Shown: positions 1-5,961, counted from the first letter of the stretch. The stretch: 10,000 nucleotides of DNA from Flavobacterium sp. (GCF_020217025.1 NZ_JAIWOF010000224.1:1-10000), one strand, 5' to 3'. Numbers and translations: made by a program. Notes: generated from the letters alone by a model not told the origin.

Positions 1-20
1 GTGGCTTTAATTTTTTTATA

Positions 21-28
21 TAAATTTG
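21..28 (+). promoter_or_regulatory. Putative promoter -7 element upstream of the tRNA locus
   Basis: TAAATTTG matches the Bacteroidota -7 consensus TAnnTTTG exactly. The -33 element would lie at or before the window edge and cannot be checked. No coding region follows until 408, so this is the best candidate for driving a transcript through the broken tRNA copies and the intact tRNA at 293. No -7 element is visible directly before that tRNA. Confidence 0.45.
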
Positions 29-40
29 CATCATAATAAA

Positions 41-66
41 GTAAACGATTCCGTAAACGTTTTTAC
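41..66 (+). repeat. Short direct repeat GTAAACG x2 with overlapping inverted repeat
   Basis: GTAAACG occurs at 41-47 and 53-59, a 12-bp period. The second copy is part of the inverted repeat GTAAA-CGTT-TTTAC (53-66), which is followed by a T-rich stretch. It lies just downstream of the putative promoter. It could be an operator, a leader hairpin or a weak terminator. The rest of 1-130 shows nothing else except a 14-bp palindrome at 117-130. Confidence 0.3.
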
Positions 67-130
67 TTTTTAAGCTGGTAAATAATAATTTAGGTTATTG
101 ATTTTCAAGGGTTTAATTTTTAATTAAAAA

Positions 131-191
131 GAGTTTTTAAACTCATAACCCGAAGGTCACAGGTTCGAGTCCTGTTCCCGCTACTAAGAAG
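131..191 (+). pseudogene. Broken tRNA-fMet copy 1 (3' part only)
   Basis: Bases 142-191 are identical to 324-373 of the intact initiator tRNA locus: the 3' side of the anticodon arm, variable loop, T arm, acceptor 3' strand and the CTACTAAGAAG trailer. The 5' half is absent. In its place is an inverted repeat, GAGTTT-TT-AAACTC (131-144), whose last three bases are shared with the tRNA sequence. Without the 5' acceptor strand and D arm it cannot fold as a tRNA. Confidence 0.85.
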
Positions 192-212
192 TGATAATTT
201 CAGCGAGTAAGG

Positions 213-269
213 TGAGCTCATATCCGCCACGGCGGACACAGGTTCGAGTCCTGTTCCCGCTACTAAGAA
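213..269 (+). pseudogene. Broken tRNA-fMet copy 2 with palindrome in the anticodon arm
   Basis: GCTCATA (216-222) and 237-269 match the intact tRNA locus (323-329 and 340-372). The ten bases ACCCGAAGGT between them are replaced by the palindrome-like TCCGCCACGGCGGA (223-236). Upstream sequence at about 202-216 only loosely resembles a D arm. The anticodon stem cannot form, so the copy is not a functional tRNA. Confidence 0.8.
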
Positions 270-292
270 TTTATTGAATTACAACCGTACAT

Positions 293-365
293 CGCGGGAT
301 AGAGCAGTAGGCAGCTCGTCGGGCTCATAACCCGAAGGTCACAGGTTCGAGTCCTGTTCCCGCTA
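293..365 (+). tRNA. Initiator tRNA-Met (CAT)
   Basis: A complete cloverleaf of 73 nt that delivers formyl-methionine to start translation. The acceptor strand CGCGGGA (293-299) pairs with TCCCGCT (358-364) except at position 1, where C faces T. An unpaired first position is the initiator hallmark. The D arm runs from GAGC to GCTC. The anticodon stem has the three consecutive G:C pairs (GGG/CCC) typical of initiators around loop CTCATAA with anticodon CAT. The T arm is ACAGG-TTCGAGT-CCTGT (341-357), and the discriminator is A365. CCA is not encoded. A terminator follows six bases downstream. This is the only intact copy among four related sequences here. Confidence 0.95.
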
Positions 366-370
366 CTAAG

Positions 371-399
371 AAGCTTCACAGAAATGTGGAGCTTTTTTT
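371..399 (+). terminator. Rho-independent terminator of tRNA-fMet
   Basis: Stem GCTTCACA (373-380) pairs with TGTGGAGC (385-392) with one T.G wobble, around loop GAAA, and is followed by seven T. It lies directly behind the tRNA. An apparent ATG at 384 falls inside it, which argues against that start for the next gene. Confidence 0.85.
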
Positions 400-407
400 A
401 TAAAGTT

Positions 408-662
408 ATGGAAGAATTTGTGGTTTACATATTATTCTCTGAGGATTATGGTAAAACTTATATTGGTTTTACATCAAATTTGATTGAACGTTTTAAATCT
501 CACAATTATTTGAGTAAAAAAGGTTACACAATCAAGTTTAGGCCTTGGAAAGTTATATATGTTGAATTTTTCTCAACAAAATCCGAGGCTTTAAAAAGAG
601 AAAAGCATTTGAAATCAGGAAAAGGCAGAGAGTTTATAAAAGAAATAATTTCTAAACTATAA
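408..662 (+). CDS. Small GIY-YIG nuclease-like protein (UPF0213 type)
   Basis: An 84-residue single-domain GIY-YIG protein. The GIY-like strand is VVY (5-7) and the second motif is YIG (18-20). The helix with the conserved Arg/His is ERFKSHN (27-33), and the acidic helix is SEALKREKHLK (59-69), whose E60 or E65 would be the metal-binding glutamate. Proteins of this size are usual for the UPF0213 group. Their substrate is not established, but the fold belongs to DNA endonucleases including homing enzymes. I chose ATG 408 because an in-frame ATG at 384 lies in the tRNA terminator. No TAnnTTTG promoter is visible between that terminator and the gene, so expression may depend on read-through. The stop codon touches the next broken tRNA copy: the repeat AGCTCGTCGGG begins at its last base. 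The gene thus sits precisely between two tRNA-fMet 3' segments. Confidence 0.88.
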   Translation: MEEFVVYILFSEDYGKTYIGFTSNLIERFKSHNYLSKKGYTIKFRPWKVIYVEFFSTKSEALKREKHLKSGKGREFIKEIISKL

Positions 663-728
663 GCTCGTCGGGCTCATATCCGCCATGGCGGACACAGGTT
701 CGAGTCTCCGTTTTTAGCGGACTACTAA
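662..728 (+). pseudogene. Broken tRNA-fMet copy 3 with two palindrome replacements
   Basis: Three blocks match the intact locus: 662-678 to 313-329 (17 bp), 693-706 to 340-353, and 722-739 to 363-380 (the last running into the terminator). Between them, ACCCGAAGGT is replaced by TCCGCCATGGCGGA (679-692) and CTGTTCCCG by TCCGTTTTTAGCGGA (707-721). Both inserts are inverted repeats with TCCG/CGGA ends. The anticodon stem, the T-stem 3' strand and the acceptor 3' strand are destroyed, and there is no 5' acceptor strand, so no tRNA can form. It begins at the stop codon of the GIY-YIG gene. Confidence 0.85.
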
Positions 729-730
729 GA

Positions 731-757
731 AGCTTCACATTTCTGTGAAGTTTTTTT
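731..757 (+). terminator. Rho-independent terminator, second copy
   Basis: Stem CTTCACA (733-739) pairs with TGTGAAG (744-750) around loop TTTC, followed by seven T. It is a near copy of the terminator at 371-399 in the same relative position behind tRNA-derived sequence, but its loop is the reverse complement of the GAAA loop there. It would end transcripts covering the GIY-YIG gene. Confidence 0.85.
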
Positions 758-815
758 ATTTGTAATTAATTCATTAACAAATGATTATGGTTGTAATTGT
801 TTTTGTTTTTCTTGC

Positions 816-843
816 TTGATTAAATAATAAAACACTACTTTTG
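816..843 (+). promoter_or_regulatory. Promoter of the J-like/KTSC gene
   Basis: TTG (816-818), a 17-bp spacer and TACTTTTG (836-843) match the Bacteroidota form TTG-N17-23-TAnnTTTG. The start codon at 864 follows after a short leader. Confidence 0.65.
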
Positions 844-863
844 CACCTTTATTTTTAAAAATT

Positions 864-1313
864 ATGAATCCAAAGAAAATTGCCGAGTACAGAAAGTTAC
901 TTGATGTTACTAAAACAGCTACGCTGAAAGAATTGAAAACCATTTACAGAAATAGCATGAAGGAAGATCATCCTGATACTATTGCTGATCCAGTGGAGCG
1001 TTTAGCTGCTGAAGAAAGAAGTAAAAATATTATTGAGGCATACCATTTTTTGGTTAGTATTGCTCCTGAAACTCAAGAGAAAAACAAAGAAGTTTATCAA
1101 AAAATTACTTCAACTGTAAATATCCAAGATTTCTATATGGATAATGGGGTGTTGTATATTTCATTTTTAGATGGAAGTAACTACGAATATTTCAGCGTGC
1201 CAAAAGTAACGTACATTAAAATGGTAAATGCTGAGTCTCCAAGTCGTTTTGCGAGAAGACACATTTATAATGAGTTCTTATATCGCAGTGCAAGCAAAAT
1301 AGTTGCAGAATAA
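864..1313 (+). CDS. J-domain-like and KTSC domain protein
   Basis: A 149-residue cytoplasmic protein of unknown role. Residues 8-65 resemble a J domain: a helix rich in Lys/Leu, the diagnostic HPD tripeptide at 36-38, then a helix with EERSKNIIEAYHFL (50-63) in the place of J-domain helix III. Residues 85-147 look like a KTSC domain, a fold first named from a C-terminal extension of some lysyl-tRNA synthetases: VLYISFLDGSNYEYFSVP (96-113), YIKMVNAESPSRFARRHI (117-134) and a terminal Tyr-containing helix. The HPD suggests contact with an Hsp70 such as DnaK; that is family knowledge and not shown here. It has its own promoter at 816-843. No terminator is obvious before the next gene, which has its own -7 element. 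Confidence 0.8.
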   Translation: MNPKKIAEYRKLLDVTKTATLKELKTIYRNSMKEDHPDTIADPVERLAAEERSKNIIEAYHFLVSIAPETQEKNKEVYQKITSTVNIQDFYMDNGVLYISFLDGSNYEYFSVPKVTYIKMVNAESPSRFARRHIYNEFLYRSASKIVAE

Positions 1314-1333
1314 ACAATTATTAAATTTTTTCC

Positions 1334-1341
1334 TATATTTG
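1334..1341 (+). promoter_or_regulatory. Promoter -7 element of the DUF1761 gene
   Basis: TATATTTG is an exact TAnnTTTG match, 27 bp before the ATG at 1369. No convincing -33 TTG is present at the usual 17-23 bp spacing. Confidence 0.55.
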
Positions 1342-1368
1342 ATATACTAACCAAAAACTATATCAAGT

Positions 1369-1851
1369 ATGGAAATTAATTTTTTAGCTGTTTTAGTGGC
1401 AGCACTCTCAAGTTTTGTTGTTGGATTTGTGTGGTATAATCCTAAAGTTTTCGGAACGATTTGGATGAATGAAGTCGGGATGACTGAGGAAAAAGCCAAA
1501 CAAGGAAATATGGCAAAAATTTTCGTATTAACATTTGTATTTGCCTTTATGTTAGCTTTTATAATGATGCCAATAACGATTCATCAATTCGGTGCTTTAG
1601 GAATGGTTGGAGGAGATGAAACAAAAGCATTGCCTTCTTATGCCACTTTTATGGCAGATTATCAAGATGCCTTCAGAACTTTTAAGCATGGTGCTTTACA
1701 TGGATTCATGGCGGGATTATTTATTGCTTTACCAGTGGTGGCAACGAATTGTTTGTTCGAACAAAAATCATTTAAATACGCAGCTGTAACTTCTGGTTAT
1801 TGGATTGTGGTAATGACCTTAATGGGAGCTATCATTTGTGGCTGGAAATAA
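1369..1851 (+). CDS. DUF1761 family membrane protein
   Basis: A 160-residue inner-membrane protein with about four hydrophobic segments (roughly 4-23, 50-69, 108-127 and 137-157). The family signature VWYNPKVFGTIWM (21-33) follows the first segment, and a small soluble loop (about 72-105) separates the second and third. The family has no established biochemical function. The gene stands alone between its own -7 element and a strong terminator at 1881-1913, so it is probably monocistronic. An overlapping reading frame inside it has no family features and is a shadow. Confidence 0.82.
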   Translation: MEINFLAVLVAALSSFVVGFVWYNPKVFGTIWMNEVGMTEEKAKQGNMAKIFVLTFVFAFMLAFIMMPITIHQFGALGMVGGDETKALPSYATFMADYQDAFRTFKHGALHGFMAGLFIALPVVATNCLFEQKSFKYAAVTSGYWIVVMTLMGAIICGWK

Positions 1852-1880
1852 ATTGAATTTTAACATTTAATTATATAGGA

Positions 1881-1913
1881 ATCGCTCTACTTTTGTGGAG
1901 CGATTTTATTTTT
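1881..1913 (+). terminator. Rho-independent terminator after the DUF1761 gene
   Basis: Stem ATCGCTCTAC (1881-1890) pairs with GTGGAGCGAT (1895-1904) with one wobble, around a TTTT loop, followed by TTTATTTTT. The reading frame of the next gene can be extended back into this hairpin, but a start there is unlikely. Confidence 0.88.
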
Positions 1914-1916
1914 ACC

Positions 1917-3062
1917 TTGGACAAAATTTCATTTAAAATATACAATTCGGTTAAAGATTTACCTGCTCTTTGGGATATTGTAGCCCAGAGTAACATATTT
2001 CTGCAAACACCTTACTTAACTGTGTTAGAAGAATCGGCTCCTGTAAATATGGAGTGTTTTTATATTGGAATTTTTGAAAATTCAGAATTGATAGGTGTTT
2101 CTTTGGCGCAATATTTAGATTTGAATAAATTAGAATCTTTTGGAGAGCGCGATAAATCGTTAAAAATTGCAATTCGTAATTTTATCTTTAAAAATTTTGC
2201 ATCTCATACTTTATTTTTAGGGAATAACATGATTACAGGTCAAAATGGTTATGTGTTTTCAAAGGAAATCGACTTCAATCATATAAGTGAAATTCTTTTA
2301 CAAAGTGCCGATGAAATCACGTTGTACTTCAAGAAAAAAGGAATTTCAATTCACTTAGTTTCCTTCAAAGATTTTTACGATCATTGTTCGGTAGAGTTGA
2401 AAAAGTATCGTTTTTCAAATATTTACGAATTCAATACACAACCCAATATGATTTTCTATTTGGATGAAAATTGGAAATCCTTAGACGATTATGTGGCTGC
2501 ACTTTCCAAAAAATACCGCGATCAATTTAAAAGAGCTCGAAAAAAGTTCGATGGCATTCAAATGAAGAATCTTTCTTACGAAGAAGTACTTCAAAATGAA
2601 GGAAAGATATATGAGTTGTATCATTATGTTGCCAAAAATGCACCTTTCAATACGTTTTTCTTATCTAAAAATCACTTTTCTACCTTAAAAGGACAATGCG
2701 GGAATCGATTCCAAATTTTTGGTTATTTTCTAAATGAAGAGTTAGTAGGTTTTCATACTTTGTTACTAAATGATGAAACTTTAGAAACCTATTTCTTAGG
2801 TTATAATGATCACATTCAAAAAGAAAATATGTTGTACTTAAATATGTTGTACAACATGACGGAATATGGAATTGAAAACGGATTTAAGCGAATTATTTTC
2901 GGTAGAACAGCTCTAGAAATTAAAAGTTCTATCGGAGCAACACCTGTTCAAATGTCCGGTTTTATCTACCACAACAATAAATTAATCAATCGATTTATTG
3001 GTAAAATCTTCAGAAATTTAGAGCCAGAATTACATTGGCAACAGCGTCATCCTTTTAAATAA
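1917..3062 (+). CDS. FemAB/GNAT-like acyltransferase
   Basis: About 381 residues, cytoplasmic. The N-terminal part (about 1-180) has the FLQTPYL-type opening seen in tandem GNAT or FemAB-like proteins. The C-terminal part (about 190-370) carries an LDDYVAALSKKYRDQFKRAR stretch (near 187-206), a core strand reading FLNEELVGFHTLLL and a final FGRTALEIKSSIGA segment, as in proteins labelled GNAT or FemAB-like in Bacteroidota. Such enzymes transfer acyl or aminoacyl groups, but the substrate cannot be read from sequence. The start is uncertain: no ATG exists before 2049, and starting there would remove the conserved opening. I chose TTG 1917, directly after the T tract of the preceding terminator. 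An upstream TTG at 1893 lies inside that hairpin. No clear promoter was found; TACCTTGG at 1913-1920 is a poor -7 match. Confidence 0.72.
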   Translation: MDKISFKIYNSVKDLPALWDIVAQSNIFLQTPYLTVLEESAPVNMECFYIGIFENSELIGVSLAQYLDLNKLESFGERDKSLKIAIRNFIFKNFASHTLFLGNNMITGQNGYVFSKEIDFNHISEILLQSADEITLYFKKKGISIHLVSFKDFYDHCSVELKKYRFSNIYEFNTQPNMIFYLDENWKSLDDYVAALSKKYRDQFKRARKKFDGIQMKNLSYEEVLQNEGKIYELYHYVAKNAPFNTFFLSKNHFSTLKGQCGNRFQIFGYFLNEELVGFHTLLLNDETLETYFLGYNDHIQKENMLYLNMLYNMTEYGIENGFKRIIFGRTALEIKSSIGATPVQMSGFIYHNNKLINRFIGKIFRNLEPELHWQQRHPFK

Positions 3063-3063
3063 A

Positions 3064-3081
3064 ATACGGCATATTACGTAT
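3064..3081. promoter_or_regulatory. Inverted-repeat operator candidate, site 1 (ATACG-N8-CGTAT)
   Basis: ATACG (3064-3068) and CGTAT (3077-3081) are separated by eight bases. The same motif recurs at 5944 and 8853, always between genes. It ends 21 bp before the -7 element at 3103, which centres it near -42 relative to the expected start, the position used by LuxR-type activators. The likely binder is the regulator encoded at 8200 (inference). Confidence 0.6.
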
Positions 3082-3102
3082 ATAGGCATAAAACTAAAAA
3101 AA

Positions 3103-3110
3103 TATATTTG
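3103..3110 (+). promoter_or_regulatory. Promoter -7 element of the OmpA-family gene
   Basis: TATATTTG matches TAnnTTTG exactly, 29 bp before the ATG at 3140. No -33 TTG is seen at the usual distance. The inverted repeat at 3064-3081 covers that area, which fits activator dependence. Confidence 0.6.
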
Positions 3111-3139
3111 TAAAGTTTTAATAATTAAATCTTTACGAT

Positions 3140-5218
3140 ATGCGATTAACTTTTACCCTCTTAACCTTTTTGTTGGTTTCCGCTTTTGGATTGGCACAGA
3201 ATGTAAAATTCAATGATACTTTTGATGATGATAAAAACACTTGGTCATCCAATTCTGATGGTTTTGTAACATCTGTTAATAAAGGAAAATTAACAATGGA
3301 GAACAACCATGAAAAAAACTCAAAATGGATTTGGAAAGCAATTGTTAATGATGGTACCGCTACTGATTTTGATGTTGAAGCTACTTTAATTTTGGATAAA
3401 ACACCAAATGAATATGCTACGTATGGTTTAGTTTGGGGAATGTATAGCGATAATTCAGATTACCGAGTTGTGCAGTTATCAGCCAATAAACAACTTCAAA
3501 TTTATCATTATTATGGGAGTGATTTCCATTACGATAAAAAATGGGAACCTTCAAAACAAGTGAATGGTAAAGACAAGAAGAACAAAGTAAAAGTAGAAAA
3601 AAGAGCAAATATTTATAAAGTGTTTATAAACGATGAATTGGTTTTTCAAACAGGAAATAATTCTTATTACGGAGGTAGATTCGGATTTATTGTAGATGCA
3701 GGGGTTACGCTTTTAGCTGAAGATTTTAAGGTAATTGAATATCCATCTTCAATTAATGTGGTGAAAGAATTTAATTCGAATTTAAAAATGCTAAAATTAC
3801 CAGAAACAGTTTCTAGTACAACGATTGAAGAAACAAATCCAGTAATTTCTGCAGATGGAAACATCTTGTATTTTGATAGAAAAAATAATCCATCTAACGT
3901 TGAAACCGATAAAGACGATATTTGGTATTCGGTTAAAGATAGAAATGGAAAATGGGAACAAGCAAAAAATATAGGAAGACCATTAAATAATAAAGATTAT
4001 AATTTTGTAATTTCTTCATCTCCAGACAACAATACGCTTCTGTTAGGTAATAAATATGCATCAGATGGAGTTTCTCCAAATGGAGCAGGGGTTTCAATAG
4101 CTCAAAAAGGATTGCGTGGATGGGAAATTCCAAAAGATGTGGTAATAGAAGATTATGTAAATAAAAATGATTATGTGGGGTATTTTCTTTCGAGCGATAA
4201 CAAACATTTACTTATGTCTGTGGAGCGTCCAGAAGGATATGGTTTAAAAGATATTTTTGTGAGTTACGTAAAAGAAGATGGTACATTTTCAAAACCAAAA
4301 AATTTAGGGAATGTTGTAAATTCATTCGAAGATGAAACCAATCCGTTTTTAGCTGCCGACGGAAAAACACTTTATTTTGCAAGTAAAGGACACCCTGGCT
4401 ACGGATATTACGATTTGTTTGTAAGTAAACGACTAGATGATTCTTGGACAAATTGGACAAAGCCCGAAAATTTAGGAAATATCATCAATTCTCCAGGGTA
4501 TGAATTAAGTATTTTTCTTTCAGCAAAAGGGGATAAGGCTTATGTAGGTAGAGAGCAAGACATTTGGGAAATTGATAATACCGTAAAACAAGATCCGGTG
4601 GCTTTAGTCAAAGGAAAAGTATACGATAGCAAAACGAAAAAAGTAATGAGTGCTCTAATTGTTTACAACGCACTTAAAACCAATAAAGAATTAGGAACCG
4701 CTATTTCAGATCCATCAACCGGAAGTTATTCCATCGTATTACCTTATGGCGAAAAGTACAGTTTTATGGCGGAGAAAGAAGGATATTACGCCGTTACCCA
4801 AAACGTTGATTTATCAGATTTAAAGGAATACAAAGAAATCGAAGTAGATTTATATTTGAACCCAATTGAAAAAGGAGAAATCATTCGATTAAACAATATC
4901 TTCTTTGCTTCAGGAAAATACGAATTGTTAGCAGAATCGTATGGTGAATTAGATAAATTACTTCAGGTTTTAAAATCAAATTCAAAAATGAAGATTGAAA
5001 TTTCAGGTCATACCGATGCTGTTGGAGCGGATGCAGATAACTTAACATTATCTAATAATCGTGCTAATGCCGTTATGAATTACTTGTTAGGAAAAGGAAT
5101 TGCAAAAGACAGATTGTCTGCAAAAGGATACGGAGAAACAAAATTCATTGCAACAAACGATACCGATGAAGGCAAACAATTGAACCGTAGAGTAGAGTTT
5201 GTAATTCTTGAAAAATAA
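3140..5218 (+). CDS. Multidomain OmpA-family outer membrane/periplasmic protein (PD40, CarboxypepD-like, OmpA C)
   Basis: A 692-residue exported protein. A signal peptide covers 1-19 (LLVSAFGLA, then QN). Residues about 22-200 look like a concanavalin/LamG-like beta-sandwich (FNDTFDDDKNTW opening, GRFGFIVDAG near its end). Residues about 230-485 hold PD40/TolB-like propeller blades, with two clear copies of NP-(V/F)-(I/L)-x-ADG-x-x-LYF at 233 and 401. A carboxypeptidase-regulatory-like beta domain follows (about 488-575), and then an OmpA C-terminal peptidoglycan-binding domain (about 585-692). In the last, GHTDAVG carries D626 and SNNRANAV carries R641. These are 15 apart, as for the diaminopimelate-binding Asp and Arg of OmpA. 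The propeller/CRD/OmpA order recalls PorE of the type IX secretion system, but with a beta-sandwich in place of TPRs. A role in anchoring an envelope machine to peptidoglycan is inference. The promoter carries operator candidate site 1. Confidence 0.88.
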   Translation: MRLTFTLLTFLLVSAFGLAQNVKFNDTFDDDKNTWSSNSDGFVTSVNKGKLTMENNHEKNSKWIWKAIVNDGTATDFDVEATLILDKTPNEYATYGLVWGMYSDNSDYRVVQLSANKQLQIYHYYGSDFHYDKKWEPSKQVNGKDKKNKVKVEKRANIYKVFINDELVFQTGNNSYYGGRFGFIVDAGVTLLAEDFKVIEYPSSINVVKEFNSNLKMLKLPETVSSTTIEETNPVISADGNILYFDRKNNPSNVETDKDDIWYSVKDRNGKWEQAKNIGRPLNNKDYNFVISSSPDNNTLLLGNKYASDGVSPNGAGVSIAQKGLRGWEIPKDVVIEDYVNKNDYVGYFLSSDNKHLLMSVERPEGYGLKDIFVSYVKEDGTFSKPKNLGNVVNSFEDETNPFLAADGKTLYFASKGHPGYGYYDLFVSKRLDDSWTNWTKPENLGNIINSPGYELSIFLSAKGDKAYVGREQDIWEIDNTVKQDPVALVKGKVYDSKTKKVMSALIVYNALKTNKELGTAISDPSTGSYSIVLPYGEKYSFMAEKEGYYAVTQNVDLSDLKEYKEIEVDLYLNPIEKGEIIRLNNIFFASGKYELLAESYGELDKLLQVLKSNSKMKIEISGHTDAVGADADNLTLSNNRANAVMNYLLGKGIAKDRLSAKGYGETKFIATNDTDEGKQLNRRVEFVILEK

Positions 5219-5241
5219 TTCAGGTAACTTTTCTATCTTCG
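5208..5241 (+). promoter_or_regulatory. Possible promoter of the DUF4230 gene
   Basis: TTG (5208-5210), a 23-bp spacer and TATCTTCG (5234-5241, one mismatch to TAnnTTTG) precede the ATG at 5257 by 15 bp. It has no ATACG-N8-CGTAT site. The gap to the OmpA gene is only 38 bp and has no terminator, so co-transcription is equally possible. Confidence 0.45.
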
Positions 5242-5256
5242 TGTAAAATTTAAATC

Positions 5257-5943
5257 ATGGCACGAACAAGTTCTACCGAAACCGCAATAAAAAATATGCT
5301 TATTCCATTAGTACAAGCGATTGGACGTTCGGGAAAGTTAATTTATTTGTTGATTTTGTTGATTGTTGGGTTTTTAGCGTATCAGTTTTTTACTAAAAAG
5401 GCAAATACCACAACTATTGAATATGACACCAATTTAATTCAAGTTCAAATTAAAAACGTTGGAAAATTAGTAGTAACCGAAGGACATTTTGCAGAAGTTT
5501 TAACATACAAAGACAAAAAAGAAACCTACATTCCAGGTTTGTCGTTTGATAAAAAAGCATTGGTGGTAATTAATGCCGATGTTACCGTTGGCTTCGATTT
5601 AAGTAAAGTTACCTATGATATTGATGCAAAAAATAAAGTTTTAACCATTACAAATATTCCAAAAGAAGAAATTAAAATTAGTCCTGATTTTAAATATTAT
5701 GACACCGAATCCTCAACTTTCAATGAGTTTACGGGTGACGATTATAATAAGATAAATAAAATTGCTAGAGCCAATTTGTTGAAAAAAATCGAGAAATCTA
5801 CCTTAAAAACAAATGCTCAAAATAGATTGTTGAGCGAGCTTTCTAAAATGTTGATTATAACAAATTCTTTAGGTTGGACATTATCATACAAAGGAAATGT
5901 CGTAAAAAACGATAAAGATTTAGAACTCAAAATCATCAATTAA
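5257..5943 (+). CDS. DUF4230 domain membrane-anchored protein
   Basis: 228 residues. A charged and polar N terminus (1-26) is followed by one hydrophobic anchor at about 27-45 (KLIYLLILLIVGFLAYQFF). The rest is a soluble DUF4230-type domain (about 48-225) with alternating strands such as LIQVQIKNVGKLVVTEGHF (60-78) and a C-terminal amphipathic helix region (IARANLLKKIEKSTL, about 169-183). The family is common in Bacteroidota and has no assigned function; the topology suggests an inner-membrane protein with a large soluble domain, probably extracytoplasmic. It lies 38 bp after the OmpA gene and ends at a terminator (5972-6014), so it may be the last gene of that unit. Confidence 0.82.
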   Translation: MARTSSTETAIKNMLIPLVQAIGRSGKLIYLLILLIVGFLAYQFFTKKANTTTIEYDTNLIQVQIKNVGKLVVTEGHFAEVLTYKDKKETYIPGLSFDKKALVVINADVTVGFDLSKVTYDIDAKNKVLTITNIPKEEIKISPDFKYYDTESSTFNEFTGDDYNKINKIARANLLKKIEKSTLKTNAQNRLLSELSKMLIITNSLGWTLSYKGNVVKNDKDLELKIIN

Positions 5944-5961
5944 ATACGCATTTATTCGTAT
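5944..5961. promoter_or_regulatory. Inverted-repeat operator candidate, site 2 (ATACG-N8-CGTAT)
   Basis: ATACG (5944-5948) and CGTAT (5957-5961) with an eight-base spacer, immediately behind the DUF4230 stop codon. It ends 22 bp before the -7-like CAAATTTG at 5984. This places it upstream of the operon that encodes the kinase and regulator, so autoregulation is the natural reading (inference). Confidence 0.6.

Noticed and set aside
384..407. Upstream ATG that would lengthen the GIY-YIG protein by eight residues
   Set aside because: It lies inside the tRNA terminator hairpin, and the extra residues do not belong to the domain. ATG 408 gives the usual family opening.
131..728. A CRISPR-like or tRNA-array reading of the repeated tRNA 3' ends
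   Set aside because: Copies are unevenly spaced, only one can fold as a tRNA, and the repeats are explained by tRNA-fMet sequence. There are no uniform spacers or cas genes.
1607..1789. Second reading frame within the DUF1761 gene
   Set aside because: It overlaps a well-supported gene entirely and shows no family features or promoter.
3415..3424. ACGTAT inside the OmpA gene as a further operator
   Set aside because: There is no ATACG half at the eight-base spacing, and it lies in coding sequence. The same applies to CGTAT at about 4735, 7241 and 8109.
1951..4460. Several minus-strand open frames of 60-80 codons
   Set aside because: All are antisense to strong coding regions and have no recognisable domains or starts. 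They are shadows in A+T-rich DNA.
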